From positions 1,116,001-1,180,000 of the forward strand of contig NZ_CP047385.1 of NCBI RefSeq assembly GCF_000807775.2: DNA of 64,000 nt, given 5' to 3'. Within the stretch, counting starts at the first letter, position 1; each line of letters begins with the position of its first letter. Under the pieces are notes generated by a model. The model saw nothing but the letters and a program-made list of their open reading frames with translations. It was not told the DNA's origin and did no database searches. Position numbers and translations under genes: made by a program. Shown here one piece after another: positions 19,001-25,943 of the stretch. The DNA is from Pandoraea fibrosis (GTDB lineage Bacteria > Pseudomonadota > Gammaproteobacteria > Burkholderiales > Burkholderiaceae).

Positions 19001-19458
19001 GTGGCAACAGCTATGCGGCGTCGGTGGAGGCGGGCTATCCGTTAGCGCTTGCGTATGGTCTCAATCTCGAGCCGCAATTGCAGTTCGTGGGGCAGCATCT
19101 GGCGTTTCGCAATATGACCGACGCCGATGGACTGTCTGTGAATATCGGCTCCCAGAACCAGGTCACAGGTCGGCTCGGTGTGCGGCTGACCCGGCCGATA
19201 GCGGTGAGCACAGGGCGTGTCACGCCTTATGTCGGATTCGACCTTGTGCACGCTTTCGTCGCCGGGACCAGCGTGCAAGTCGGCGAGGCGATGTTCCAGA
19301 CCGGGAAGTACGGCGACGCGATGGTGTTCTCGCTGGGTGTGAACGGCACGCAGTCAGCCAATCTGTCGATGTACGGCCGCGTGTCGTATCAACAGAGTTT
19401 CGGCACGGCCGGGATGCGTGGCGTGCTCGTCAACGTCGGTGCGAAGTACGTTTTCTGA
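16012..19458 (+). CDS. Autotransporter (type V secretion) with repetitive passenger
   Basis: A 1148-residue autotransporter. The start is GTG at 16012, with AAGGAGG 5 nt upstream. A signal peptide ends at AGAAQAQ (about residue 32). The passenger (about 33-870) is rich in Gly, Ser, Thr and Asn. Between about 180 and 480 it shows imperfect repeats of roughly 20-25 residues built on TxGxxAYGI/L, as expected for a beta-helix. The C-terminal about 270 residues form the outer-membrane barrel, from GEMFVRGYGGNF to the terminal VNVGAKYVF with the required aromatic end. There is no serine-protease motif that I recognise; an adhesin role is likely but unproven. Confidence 0.9.
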   Translation: MTHAMRQHLPRRRPLSVAVSLVFLSAGAAQAQTYPLSVIPSGSILTYEQYYDGNVVPVGVIQGTVTIHPVPPYPAQLGGAGVSVFNGAVVTIDPNQGVAGQVSITSDYQAGAPNDALYIANGTVKITPSAGGVLLRGRGTSVHGVYMPETSSGTSLLQGGNVTITTDGSTADGIRAYGSTSTINLDQASITVSGADSWGVRSWGGSNITLSNSTVTSVGTGGGGLQVFNGSSGTINGNSTITTAVDGNLGLNAEAGGTLNTNTDANTPGTVVVSTTGAGSHAVRIGTANGNLNRLRLSTTQNSTYGLLVNGTSTVTGSQVAVSTLGTSAYGMWISGSTTATLNGGSISTQGQTAYGLLSGSGAATVNLSDFAITTQGVQAYGIYGWTGSTTHFAGGSITTNQASTYGIYANAGTVNLLTSASGAGTAITTSGANAYVVRIQNGGLFNATGATLHATGAGGAGIVFDAPQTVAAMPTSVATPGLPTLPTTTAGLTSLDPPPALAITTPYPSAPTEVGSDIVGVATGGVGGVAAPPRAGGYNMTLQGTTVTSDQSAALWIYGGVANVNLVDSTLTGSAGAVYATTRAVSGGGELGATLNLDANHSVLNGRILTDTTSTSVVNLSNSSTWHVTASSNVTELSNANSLIDFPVTALLASAPTSQSSYRTVNVGNSYVGNGGTVALNTYLNEGGALTNQYTDRLLIAGSASGTTLLQIKPVAGSPGKLTSPTGVITNDEGISVVQVGGTSTFNAFRLAGGYVVAPNSPYEYRLYAYGPGSVHGTAEASQNLVGTGGGFWDYRLQSAYVDPGGEVDPEGPGGPGGEIVDPVPPDARPEVAPQVPAYLSAPQAFLHAGLMDLDSLHRRLGEVRDDRELGRDRGPGEMFVRGYGGNFRYFSNQSFQAFGYDMRGDYGAIQIGGNLFKHVTEDGTWRFGAAGSMGWLHYEPDAVDGASSTRSSTYRLYGYGTYQSQQGWYVDGIVSVGWFNGQVNTDVRTDVASMRGNSYAASVEAGYPLALAYGLNLEPQLQFVGQHLAFRNMTDADGLSVNIGSQNQVTGRLGVRLTRPIAVSTGRVTPYVGFDLVHAFVAGTSVQVGEAMFQTGKYGDAMVFSLGVNGTQSANLSMYGRVSYQQSFGTAGMRGVLVNVGAKYVF

Positions 19459-19515
19459 GCGCCCGCATGGGTCGTATGATCCACGCGGTCTTCGACGTTG
19501 CCGGATCACGCGCCG

Positions 19516-20001
19516 TCAGCGACGCTTGCCGTCGGACGGCGGTGGCGGCAACGCTGCGAGATCCTCGCTCAACTGCGCGCGCAAAGTCGAGATGGCGGCC
19601 GAGGTGTCGGCCGGTTTCAATTCCTCACGCGCGATGGCTTCGCGCAGATGGTGACGCAGTATCGGATCACGGGTTTGCGAGAGCGTTTCGCGATAGAACG
19701 GCAAGACATTCTCGGGATGACCACCCACGCGGTAGAGGTGCGCGATCTCCTCTATCGTGCGAACGGCGGCAAAGCCGGGCCCGCCGGGCCCGCCGGGGGC
19801 GGCGGGGCCGCGAGGACCCGGCCCCCCGAAGTGCGGGCCCGTGCCCGGCGGCGGTGGCATTTCGCGGACTTCCGCGGCGGGTTGCGCACTCTGCACGCGA
19901 GCGGCGGGAGGTAACGCGTCGGCCGTGGCAACGCCGGTGGCCGTCATGGCCAGCACAAACGCAAGTGCACCGGCCGTGTGGCGTATCGTGATCTTCATCA
20001 T
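19516..20001 (-). CDS. Secreted small protein with Gly/Pro-rich tract, function unknown
   Basis: A 161-residue protein I do not recognise. An N-terminal signal peptide (TAGALAFVLAMTATGVATA) ends near residue 27, so the product is probably periplasmic. Residues about 50-75 form a collagen-like Gly/Pro run (GPHFGGPGPRGPAAPGGPGG). The C-terminal half is helical and charged (IEEIAHLYRVGGHPENVL and REAIAREELKPAD). GGAG stands 5 nt before the first of two tandem ATGs. It converges on the autotransporter with 57 bp between stops. Confidence 0.7.
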   Translation of the reverse strand: MMKITIRHTAGALAFVLAMTATGVATADALPPAARVQSAQPAAEVREMPPPPGTGPHFGGPGPRGPAAPGGPGGPGFAAVRTIEEIAHLYRVGGHPENVLPFYRETLSQTRDPILRHHLREAIAREELKPADTSAAISTLRAQLSEDLAALPPPPSDGKRR

Positions 20002-20189
20002 ATGGACTCCGTATTAAAAGCGCTCGCAGGAGTATCGAGCGCCTGGGGCAAGCGTAACGCGCATCCGATGCCCGGCCGGGGGGCGGTAACGACATGTAAG
20101 GCGAGTCGTGCGGCGTTACACTGATGCCCTCGCCGCGCAAACGCTGCGCGGGCTTTGTCGACTCCCGCACAGCGTTCGAGGAGACCCCT

Positions 20190-20609
20190 ATGGCAACCGG
20201 CAAGACGACCGAATTCGTGCACCCCGCCTCCGTCACATCGTGGCGCAGCCCGGTGGATTTCTACGCCACGCTCACGCGCGTGATCGACGCGCTCAAGCAA
20301 CACGGCATGACGATCTTCGCCGACATCGATCAGAGCGCGGCGGCGGCGTCTGCCGGGTTGGCATTGCGTCCGACACGCCTGCTGCTTTTCGGCAACCCGA
20401 AGGGTGGCACGCCGGTGATGGCCGCCAATCCGCATGCCGGACTGGAGTTGCCGCTCAAGGTGATGGTGTGGGCGGCCGCCGCCGACGATGTTCGTGTGGA
20501 CTTTCTGAACCCCGGGCCGTCGTTGAGTGCGTTGTATGGCATCGATGCTTCACAGGCTGCGGGATTCGGTGGTGTGGCGAAGCTGTTCGAGGTCGCCCTC
20601 GCGGGATGA
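20190..20609 (+). CDS. DUF302-family protein
   Basis: A 139-residue cytoplasmic protein of the DUF302 family. The typical sequence runs from FYATLTRVIDALKQHGMTIFA through RPTRLLLFGNPKGGTPVMAANP to LPLKVMVW. Its biochemical role is unknown. The start is the ATG preceded by GAGGAG at 7 nt; an earlier ATG at 20124 in frame has no ribosome site. The gene stands alone. The 284 bp after it (20610-20893) hold no gene; a TATACT hexamer near 20774 may be the -10 of the next gene but lacks a good -35. Confidence 0.82.
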   Translation: MATGKTTEFVHPASVTSWRSPVDFYATLTRVIDALKQHGMTIFADIDQSAAAASAGLALRPTRLLLFGNPKGGTPVMAANPHAGLELPLKVMVWAAAADDVRVDFLNPGPSLSALYGIDASQAAGFGGVAKLFEVALAG

Positions 20610-20893
20610 GCCAGCACTGGCGAGGACTTCGGGTTCGGCCGGCGAAACGTTAGGTGGCGCGATGCGCACGGCATGACACGCGCTGACGGCACGCAGTGCC
20701 GGGGCGCTGATGTCCAGAGCCCGCACGGCCTTGTCTGCCGGGCTTCGCCGCGCGCTGTGCGGTCACGTAAAAGTGCCTATACTGATCCGGCCTGACTGCA
20801 CGCGGTTGCCGTTGTCTGTCGCGCCCCACTTCAGCGGGCGCTCAGTCAACATCGCGCGCAGGCACTTCCCCCTTCTTTGATGGAGTAACTCCC

Positions 20894-21604
20894 GTGTCGA
20901 ACAGTCAATGGATCCGTGTCGAAACCGTGGATGGCGCCTTCGATGCCTATCTGGCATTGCCGCCGTCGGGTAAGACCGCAAACGCGCCGGGCATCGTGCT
21001 GGTGCAGGAAATCTTCGGCGTGAACGAGCACATTCGTGGCGTGGCCGATCAATACGCAATGGACGGCTATGTGGTGCTCGCGCCGGACATTTTCTGGCGC
21101 GCCGCACCGCGCGTGGAATTGGGCTACGCGGGTGACGACATGGCGCGTGCCATGGAGTTGCGCAAGTCGGTCGATGTCGAGAAGGCCGTGAAGGATATCG
21201 AAGCCACGGTCAAGGCACTGCGCACCAGGATCGATGGCGGTGCCAAGGTGGCGGCCGTCGGTTATTGTTTCGGCGGCCTGTTGTCGTATCTGAGCGCCGC
21301 ACGCGGGCTGGTCGATGCCGCCGTGCCGTACTACGGCGGCGGCATTCACAGCTATCTGGCCGAAGCGGCCAATCTGAACGTGCCGGTGCAGTTCCACTAC
21401 GGGGCACTCGATAGCCACATCACGCCGGATATCGTGACGTCGGTGAGCGACGCGGTGAAGTCGCGTCCGAACACGGAAGTGTTCGTGTACCCAGGGGCCG
21501 ATCACGGCTTCAACTGCTGGGCCCGTGGCTCGTACCATCAGCCGTCGGCAGCGCTGGCGCACGGCCGCGCACTGACATTCCTCGCGAAATCGCTGACGAA
21601 GTAA
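20894..21604 (+). CDS. Dienelactone hydrolase family protein
   Basis: A 236-residue alpha/beta hydrolase of the carboxymethylenebutenolidase family. The catalytic Cys is in GYCFGGLLS, the Asp probably in YGALDSHITPD, and the His in PGADHGFNCW. EIFGVNEHI near residue 40 is the family signature. It may hydrolyse dienelactone from chloroaromatic breakdown, but no other genes of that route are present and many family members have other esters as substrates. The start is GTG with GGAG 8 nt upstream. A terminator follows directly. Confidence 0.87.
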   Translation: MSNSQWIRVETVDGAFDAYLALPPSGKTANAPGIVLVQEIFGVNEHIRGVADQYAMDGYVVLAPDIFWRAAPRVELGYAGDDMARAMELRKSVDVEKAVKDIEATVKALRTRIDGGAKVAAVGYCFGGLLSYLSAARGLVDAAVPYYGGGIHSYLAEAANLNVPVQFHYGALDSHITPDIVTSVSDAVKSRPNTEVFVYPGADHGFNCWARGSYHQPSAALAHGRALTFLAKSLTK

Positions 21605-21631
21605 GTCGCGCGGCGTAGCCGCCAACGGCAA

Positions 21632-21656
21632 GAAGCCCGCTTCGGCGGGCTTCGTC
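21632..21656 (+). terminator. Terminator after the dienelactone hydrolase gene
   Basis: A 9-bp stem GAAGCCCGC / GCGGGCTTC with a TTCG tetraloop lies 28 bp after the stop. The T tract is poor (CGTCGTTT), so termination may be partial. A second hairpin (GCGGACACC / GGTGTCCGC, 21684-21713) stands just downstream. Confidence 0.65.
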
Positions 21657-21713
21657 GTTTCTGGCGTTTGCAGACGCTATCTGGCGGACACCTTAGAAGC
21701 GGTGGGTGTCCGC

Positions 21714-21742
21714 TAAAAAAGCCCGTCGCCGAAGCGACGGGC
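21714..21742 (-). terminator. Rho-independent terminator for the DUF4148 gene
   Basis: On the minus strand a perfect 9-bp stem (GCCCGTCGC / GCGACGGGC) with a four-base loop runs into TTTTTT. It stands 158 bp beyond the DUF4148 stop, leaving a long 3' untranslated region. Confidence 0.88.
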
Positions 21743-21899
21743 AAAGTCCTGTGCGTTGAACCACCACGCACAGCGACAGGAGTCTTGGGTCGGGAACGAC
21801 CGGAGATCACATCAGGCGCCGGTGCGGGCCGGCGCGTCGTTATGCGCAGAACGACGCGCCGCGGCCTCTTGTACGAGGCTCGCGGCGCGGCGAGTTACA
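21743..21899 (-). other. Highly structured 3' untranslated region of the DUF4148 transcript
   Basis: Between the DUF4148 stop and its terminator are several hairpins. One is a perfect 12-bp stem CGGCGCGTCGTT / AACGACGCGCCG (21830-21861) with an 8-nt loop. Others are GCCTC / GAGGC (21864-21879) and an 8-bp stem CTGTGCGT / ACGCACAG (21749-21773). No protein is credible here. It could stabilise the mRNA or be processed into a small RNA. Confidence 0.5.
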
Positions 21900-22208
21900 T
21901 TACGAACCGAAGTAGGTCGTGCCGGCACGTTGTTGGCCGCCGACCGAACCCATCGTGACCGGGGCGCTGGCCGATGCCGGTTGTGCGCTCGGCACTGCCT
22001 TCGGGTACACGGCGTCGTGTTGCACCACGAGGCCGGCCTGTTGAGCCTGAATCAGTTCTTCACGGACCTGTGCGCGGCTGAGCACGCTGGTTTGCGGCAC
22101 CCACGAGAATTCCGAGGGACCGTCGAAGGCATCGCTGGCGAAAGCCGAACCGGCCGATAGGGCCAGCATTGCAGAAACCAGAGCCGAAGTCATAAGGGCG
22201 CGTTGCAT
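21900..22208 (-). CDS. DUF4148 domain-containing secreted protein
   Basis: A 102-residue exported protein with a signal peptide ending at LSAGSAFA (about residue 24). The conserved core VLSRAQVREELIQAQQAGL is the DUF4148 signature, a family of small envelope proteins abundant in Burkholderiaceae, of unknown function. AGGAGAA precedes the ATG. It is divergent from the HemJ/CopD-like gene. Confidence 0.88.
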   Translation of the reverse strand: MQRALMTSALVSAMLALSAGSAFASDAFDGPSEFSWVPQTSVLSRAQVREELIQAQQAGLVVQHDAVYPKAVPSAQPASASAPVTMGSVGGQQRAGTTYFGS

Positions 22209-22359
22209 GATGTTTTCTCCTGTCTTTTGAAAGGGGCGATGTTGATTTCATCGTCGACAGTTGAAGTCTATTAATGCAGGACGCAGTGATAAAGACGACT
22301 TCGAACAAGCAACTCTTGTTCAAACGGAAATAATCGACGGGCGACCAAGGAGACCTTCA

Positions 22360-22758
22360 ATGCTTTATCTGTGGATCAAGGCCGTACATCTGATGGCGGT
22401 GATCGCGTTGATTGCGGGGATGGTGACGATGGCGCTGGGCGGGCGTTTGTCGCAGCCCGAATGGCGTCGTATCGCGCGACGGGCGGACTACGGGCTGGCG
22501 TCGCCCGCGTTGATCGTGGTGTGGCTGACCGGCCCCACACTCGCGATCATGGGGCATTGGTGGAGCGCACCATGGCTGATGATCAAGCTGGTTCTGGTGC
22601 TGGTCATCTCGGGATTGCATGGCCGCTTGTCCGCCACGCTCAGACGATTGGATCGCGACGGCGCTACATCGTCGCCGCCGCTTTTTCAACGGGCTTTGCC
22701 GGTCACGCTGCTCTCGATGGCGGGGATCGTGGCGTTGGTGATCGTCAAGCCGTTCTGA
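22360..22758 (+). CDS. HemJ/CopD-like integral membrane protein
   Basis: A 132-residue protein with four predicted membrane helices. The N-terminal LYLWIKAVHLMAVIALIAGM, with a conserved His in the first helix, and the central WWSAPWLMIKLVLVLVISGLHG resemble the HemJ (haem-dependent protoporphyrinogen oxidase)/CopD superfamily. It is shorter than typical HemJ and the Arg/Lys pattern is only partly kept, so the enzyme role is uncertain. AAGGAGA lies 7 nt before the ATG. Confidence 0.65.
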   Translation: MLYLWIKAVHLMAVIALIAGMVTMALGGRLSQPEWRRIARRADYGLASPALIVVWLTGPTLAIMGHWWSAPWLMIKLVLVLVISGLHGRLSATLRRLDRDGATSSPPLFQRALPVTLLSMAGIVALVIVKPF

Positions 22759-22881
22759 ACCGTGTGCGCCGCGCAACGGTGCGGTAAGGGATTCGGCTTG
22801 GTGGGCGGACGTGCCCGGTGTTACGCTGGCGACATCGCCAAAAACGTCCCAAAAATTACGCCTTTGAAAGGCCTGGTGCCG

Positions 22882-23673
22882 ATGCCGATCACTAGTGCGG
22901 TACCCCTGGATTTTCAGGGTCATGACCGCCCCGTCGGCGCGTTGGCGAAAGATTATCCGGATGGGCACGTCGTGCGGACGCACCAGCACCAGCGCGCGCA
23001 ATTGATGTACGCCAGCGCTGGCATTCTCGAAGTGCGCACGGATACGTCATTCTGGGTGATTCCGCCGCAACGCGCATTGTGGATTCCGGGGGGAGTTGCG
23101 CATGAAGTGCGCATGCGCGGCAGAGTCGAGATGCGCACGATCTACGTCGACGTGGCCCGATGCGGTCTATCGGCACCCGACATGCCCGTCGTCATCCGGG
23201 TGTCCGCGCTGCTGCGCGAGTTGATTCTGCGCGCGATGACGCTTCCCGAAGACTGGTCGCCCGATGGACGCGATGCGCTCGTCATGGCGTTGCTGCTCGA
23301 GGAAGTCGAGTGGAAGAGCGACTCGCCGCTGCACTTGCAGGTGCCTCGCGATCCCCGTTTGCGCAAGATCTTCGATACCTATCTGAGCACGCCGGCCGAT
23401 ACCCGCAGTCTTCAGGACTGGGCGATCGAGGTCGGAGCATCGAGCCGCACGCTGGAGCGTCGGTTCATGACCGAGTTCGGCTTGCCTTTTCGGGAGTGGC
23501 GTCAGCATATGCGCCTGCTTGGCGCGCTGCCGCTGTTGGGCGCTGGGCGGCCCATCACACAGGTGGCGCTCGAAGTCGGTTACGACACGCCGAGCGCGTT
23601 TTCCACCATGTTTCGCCGCTTTATGGGCGTGACGCCAAGCGAGTACCTGACGCGCGCCCGCGGCCAGGGGTAA
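22882..23673 (+). CDS. AraC-family transcriptional regulator
   Basis: A 263-residue regulator with an N-terminal cupin (HQHQRAQLMYASAGILEV and IPPQRALWIPGGVAHEV) and a C-terminal double helix-turn-helix (about 165-260: IEVGASSRTLERRF, then ITQVALEVGYDTPSAFSTMF and GVTPSEY). The layout matches cupin-type AraC repressors/activators that respond to small molecules. The frame is open 120 bp further upstream, but the ATG of MPITSAVPLDF is the natural N-terminus. Its 3' end overlaps the opposing HAD gene by 53 bp. Confidence 0.88.
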   Translation: MPITSAVPLDFQGHDRPVGALAKDYPDGHVVRTHQHQRAQLMYASAGILEVRTDTSFWVIPPQRALWIPGGVAHEVRMRGRVEMRTIYVDVARCGLSAPDMPVVIRVSALLRELILRAMTLPEDWSPDGRDALVMALLLEEVEWKSDSPLHLQVPRDPRLRKIFDTYLSTPADTRSLQDWAIEVGASSRTLERRFMTEFGLPFREWRQHMRLLGALPLLGAGRPITQVALEVGYDTPSAFSTMFRRFMGVTPSEYLTRARGQG

Positions 23674-24343
23674 GCCAGTGCATGGCGTCCCACATATCGT
23701 CGTAGACCGTGACGCCTTCGGCATGCAGCGGAGAGCGCTGGCGTTTCGAGCCGATCCCGACGAAGTCGATCCCGAGCTGACGCGCCACTTTCAGATCCCA
23801 CATGCCATCGCCCATGGAGACGATCGCGCGCGGATTCGTAATGCCGTAACCCGCCTGCGCCCGCTTGATCGCTTCGGCGACGAGTTGTTCGCGCGAGCTG
23901 TATTCCGACGCCGTGATGAGCATGGCGTCCGTGTAGTCGATGGCGACCGAGCGGAGCTTGCGGTGACTCACCTGGCGGATGCCGCCTGTCGCGAACACGA
24001 CACCCCAGCGTGAGCGGTGCGCGGCCTCGACGAAGGCCCGCGCGCCGGGAATCTCGGCCAGCCCATGGGCGTTGAGCAGGGCGGTGAAGCGCTCGTCGAT
24101 TTCATGTTCGAAGCGAGCGAGGTCGTGCGGCTGCGGCAGCGCCCGGCCGTGCTCGGCATGCGCGTGAATCAGGATGCCGGTGTCGGTGTGATGGGGGTAA
24201 CTGCCCCAGTCGGTGTTCAGGTCCTCGAACGCCAGCGATTCCATCGCGCCAAGTAGCGCGCGCTGGTGAATGCGGACCGAATCGGTCAGAGTGCCGTCGA
24301 CATCGAGCACCAGAATGCTGTCTTTTTCGAAACTGGCCTGCAT
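23621..24343 (-). CDS. HAD-family phosphatase
   Basis: A 240-residue haloacid-dehalogenase-superfamily hydrolase. Motif I is LVLDVDGTLTDS (nucleophile and acid Asp), motif II lies in VVFATGGIRQ, and motif IV is IVSMGDGMWDLKVA. The helical cap is between about 20 and 90, as in phosphoglycolate phosphatase-like enzymes. The substrate is unknown. The last about 17 residues (GRGRASGTRLASRP) lie in the region overlapping the AraC gene and look unconserved. Confidence 0.82.
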   Translation of the reverse strand: MQASFEKDSILVLDVDGTLTDSVRIHQRALLGAMESLAFEDLNTDWGSYPHHTDTGILIHAHAEHGRALPQPHDLARFEHEIDERFTALLNAHGLAEIPGARAFVEAAHRSRWGVVFATGGIRQVSHRKLRSVAIDYTDAMLITASEYSSREQLVAEAIKRAQAGYGITNPRAIVSMGDGMWDLKVARQLGIDFVGIGSKRQRSPLHAEGVTVYDDMWDAMHWLTPGRGRASGTRLASRP

Positions 24344-24502
24344 GGCTGAATGGGACTCGTGTCAGAGCGGAGGTCTTGCCGCCGAAATGTGGGAGTGTAC
24401 GAATTCGCGAGGTTTAACAAAACGCGTTGAGTGACATCGGATACGCCGGACGCGACACGGGGGGCTATAGGATTTAATAGCTCGAGGATAGTGGGCTTGC
24501 GA

Positions 24503-24542
24503 TCCCGCGTATAGACAGCGCCGGGGCTGCCTATACGCGGGA
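24503..24542. repeat. Perfect 12-bp inverted repeat downstream of the unknown 416-residue gene
   Basis: TCCCGCGTATAG and CTATACGCGGGA flank a 16-nt centre that itself pairs (CAGC/GCTG). It is 20 bp after the stop of the minus-strand gene. There is no T run on either side, so it is not a standard intrinsic terminator. It may be an mRNA-end structure or a binding site. Confidence 0.6.
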
Positions 24543-24562
24543 CAGAGAGGAGCGCGGTCCGA

Positions 24563-25813
24563 TCAGCCGTAACGAGGGCGCGATTGAGACGACATTTCGC
24601 GCATCTGACGCTCAAGTGCTTTGAGCGCCGCTTGCATCTCGGCGAGCGACGGCTTGCGCTCGCGCCGCAAGCGGGCGCGCGATGGGTCCTGCACTGGCAG
24701 AGCGCTTGTCTGCGGTTGCGCGTCAATCCGGGAAGTGGGCCGTGCCGGCGCGGGCGTTTGCGTCGTCGTGACGCTTGGCGCGGGAGCGTCCGGCTGGCAT
24801 CGCCGCTGCCGGACATGCCGGTGCGATTCGGGGGCAAGGGCTTCGCGTGTCTCGCTGCGGGCAAATTCGCCAAAGCGTTGATGACCTTCATGAAGCAGCT
24901 CGGCCAATGTGCGCACGATGTTCTTGCCCGGTCCCACTGCACGCATCTGCATACGGGTCGTCATGTAGGCCTCGGGGACTTCACCGAACAGTTGATTCAC
25001 ATGCTGGCTTGCGTGCGCGAGGGTGTCCTCGAGCACTTGCTGGACGGTCGACGGTGTCGCCAGAGAGATGAACAACGAGTGGAGTCTGCCACCGACGGGC
25101 GTCCGGATATAGGCGCCAAGCATGGCGTCACGCATCTGCGGGGCGCCGACGGAGCGCCGGACCCGTGGCTCCGGGAACGGGCCTGTGACGTGATGGCGCC
25201 GGGCTTCCTGCTCGCTGCTCACCACGCGGAGGAAACTCAATTGAGGGATTTCGATGTAGGTGTCGGCGTGGCGCAGCAGGCGCTGCGTGTCCGGTGACAT
25301 CCGGCTGAGTTGCTGCGTGAGGCGGGCTTCGATGGATGCCACGGAATACTTGCCTTCGGACTCGGCCGCGAAGGTCTCGGAGAATGCTTTCTCGAGTGCG
25401 TGGCTGTCGCGGCGCTGTCGGGTGAGCACCGTGCGTACAGGTGTCGGGAGCGAGGCTTCGCAGCCGGCCAGCATCAGTCGGCTTGCACTGACCTCGACGT
25501 CCGTGTCGGGGGGCAGATCGAGCAGGCAGTTCCGCGCGTCGTCGCGGCTACCTCTCACGCACACTGGCCGCACGTCCGCCAGCCGTTCCGCGAAGACTTG
25601 GGCGCGGGTGGTGGGCGCCTGGGACCAGTTGGACGCAGGCGTCGGGGTGAGAATATACGCCAGGCTTTGTGATGTGGAGGCTGGCGATAGCACGACTCGC
25701 CGGAGTTCCGTGATGATGTCGCTCTTGCGAGCCGCCAGATGGGGCATCGGCAGCCCTGGCGACAGGGAGAGCGCGTTCGCCATCCAGTTCAAATTCAGCA
25801 GGGGCATTAGCAT
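24563..25813 (-). CDS. Unrecognised 416-residue protein
   Basis: I do not recognise this protein. The start chosen is the ATG of MLMPLLNLNWMANALS, which has CGGAG 8 nt upstream; an ATG 24 bp earlier is in frame. There is no clear signal peptide or membrane segment. The centre is helical with HASQHVNQLFGEVPEAYM and LAELLHEGHQRFGEFARSE. The last about 80 residues are Pro/Arg/Gln-rich and end in a basic coiled-coil-like helix (SLAEMQAALKALERQMREM). It stands alone between a HAD gene and a MocR regulator. Such orphan proteins are sometimes secreted effectors, but nothing proves this. Confidence 0.6.
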   Translation of the reverse strand: MLMPLLNLNWMANALSLSPGLPMPHLAARKSDIITELRRVVLSPASTSQSLAYILTPTPASNWSQAPTTRAQVFAERLADVRPVCVRGSRDDARNCLLDLPPDTDVEVSASRLMLAGCEASLPTPVRTVLTRQRRDSHALEKAFSETFAAESEGKYSVASIEARLTQQLSRMSPDTQRLLRHADTYIEIPQLSFLRVVSSEQEARRHHVTGPFPEPRVRRSVGAPQMRDAMLGAYIRTPVGGRLHSLFISLATPSTVQQVLEDTLAHASQHVNQLFGEVPEAYMTTRMQMRAVGPGKNIVRTLAELLHEGHQRFGEFARSETREALAPESHRHVRQRRCQPDAPAPSVTTTQTPAPARPTSRIDAQPQTSALPVQDPSRARLRRERKPSLAEMQAALKALERQMREMSSQSRPRYG

Positions 25814-25943
25814 AGCTGTCACTCCGGTTGAGGTCACGGGTCCGTTCCCGCGATGCGCCGGAGTATGGGCGTTGCTTCATTTCTGACTGTCGCGTCGGGG
25901 CGCCTGCGTTCGGAGTTCGGCACCTGCCGGTGTGCCGTCCTGT

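Noticed and set aside
24503..24542. Intrinsic terminator
   Set aside because: The 12-bp stem is strong but no T run follows on either strand; kept as an inverted repeat only.
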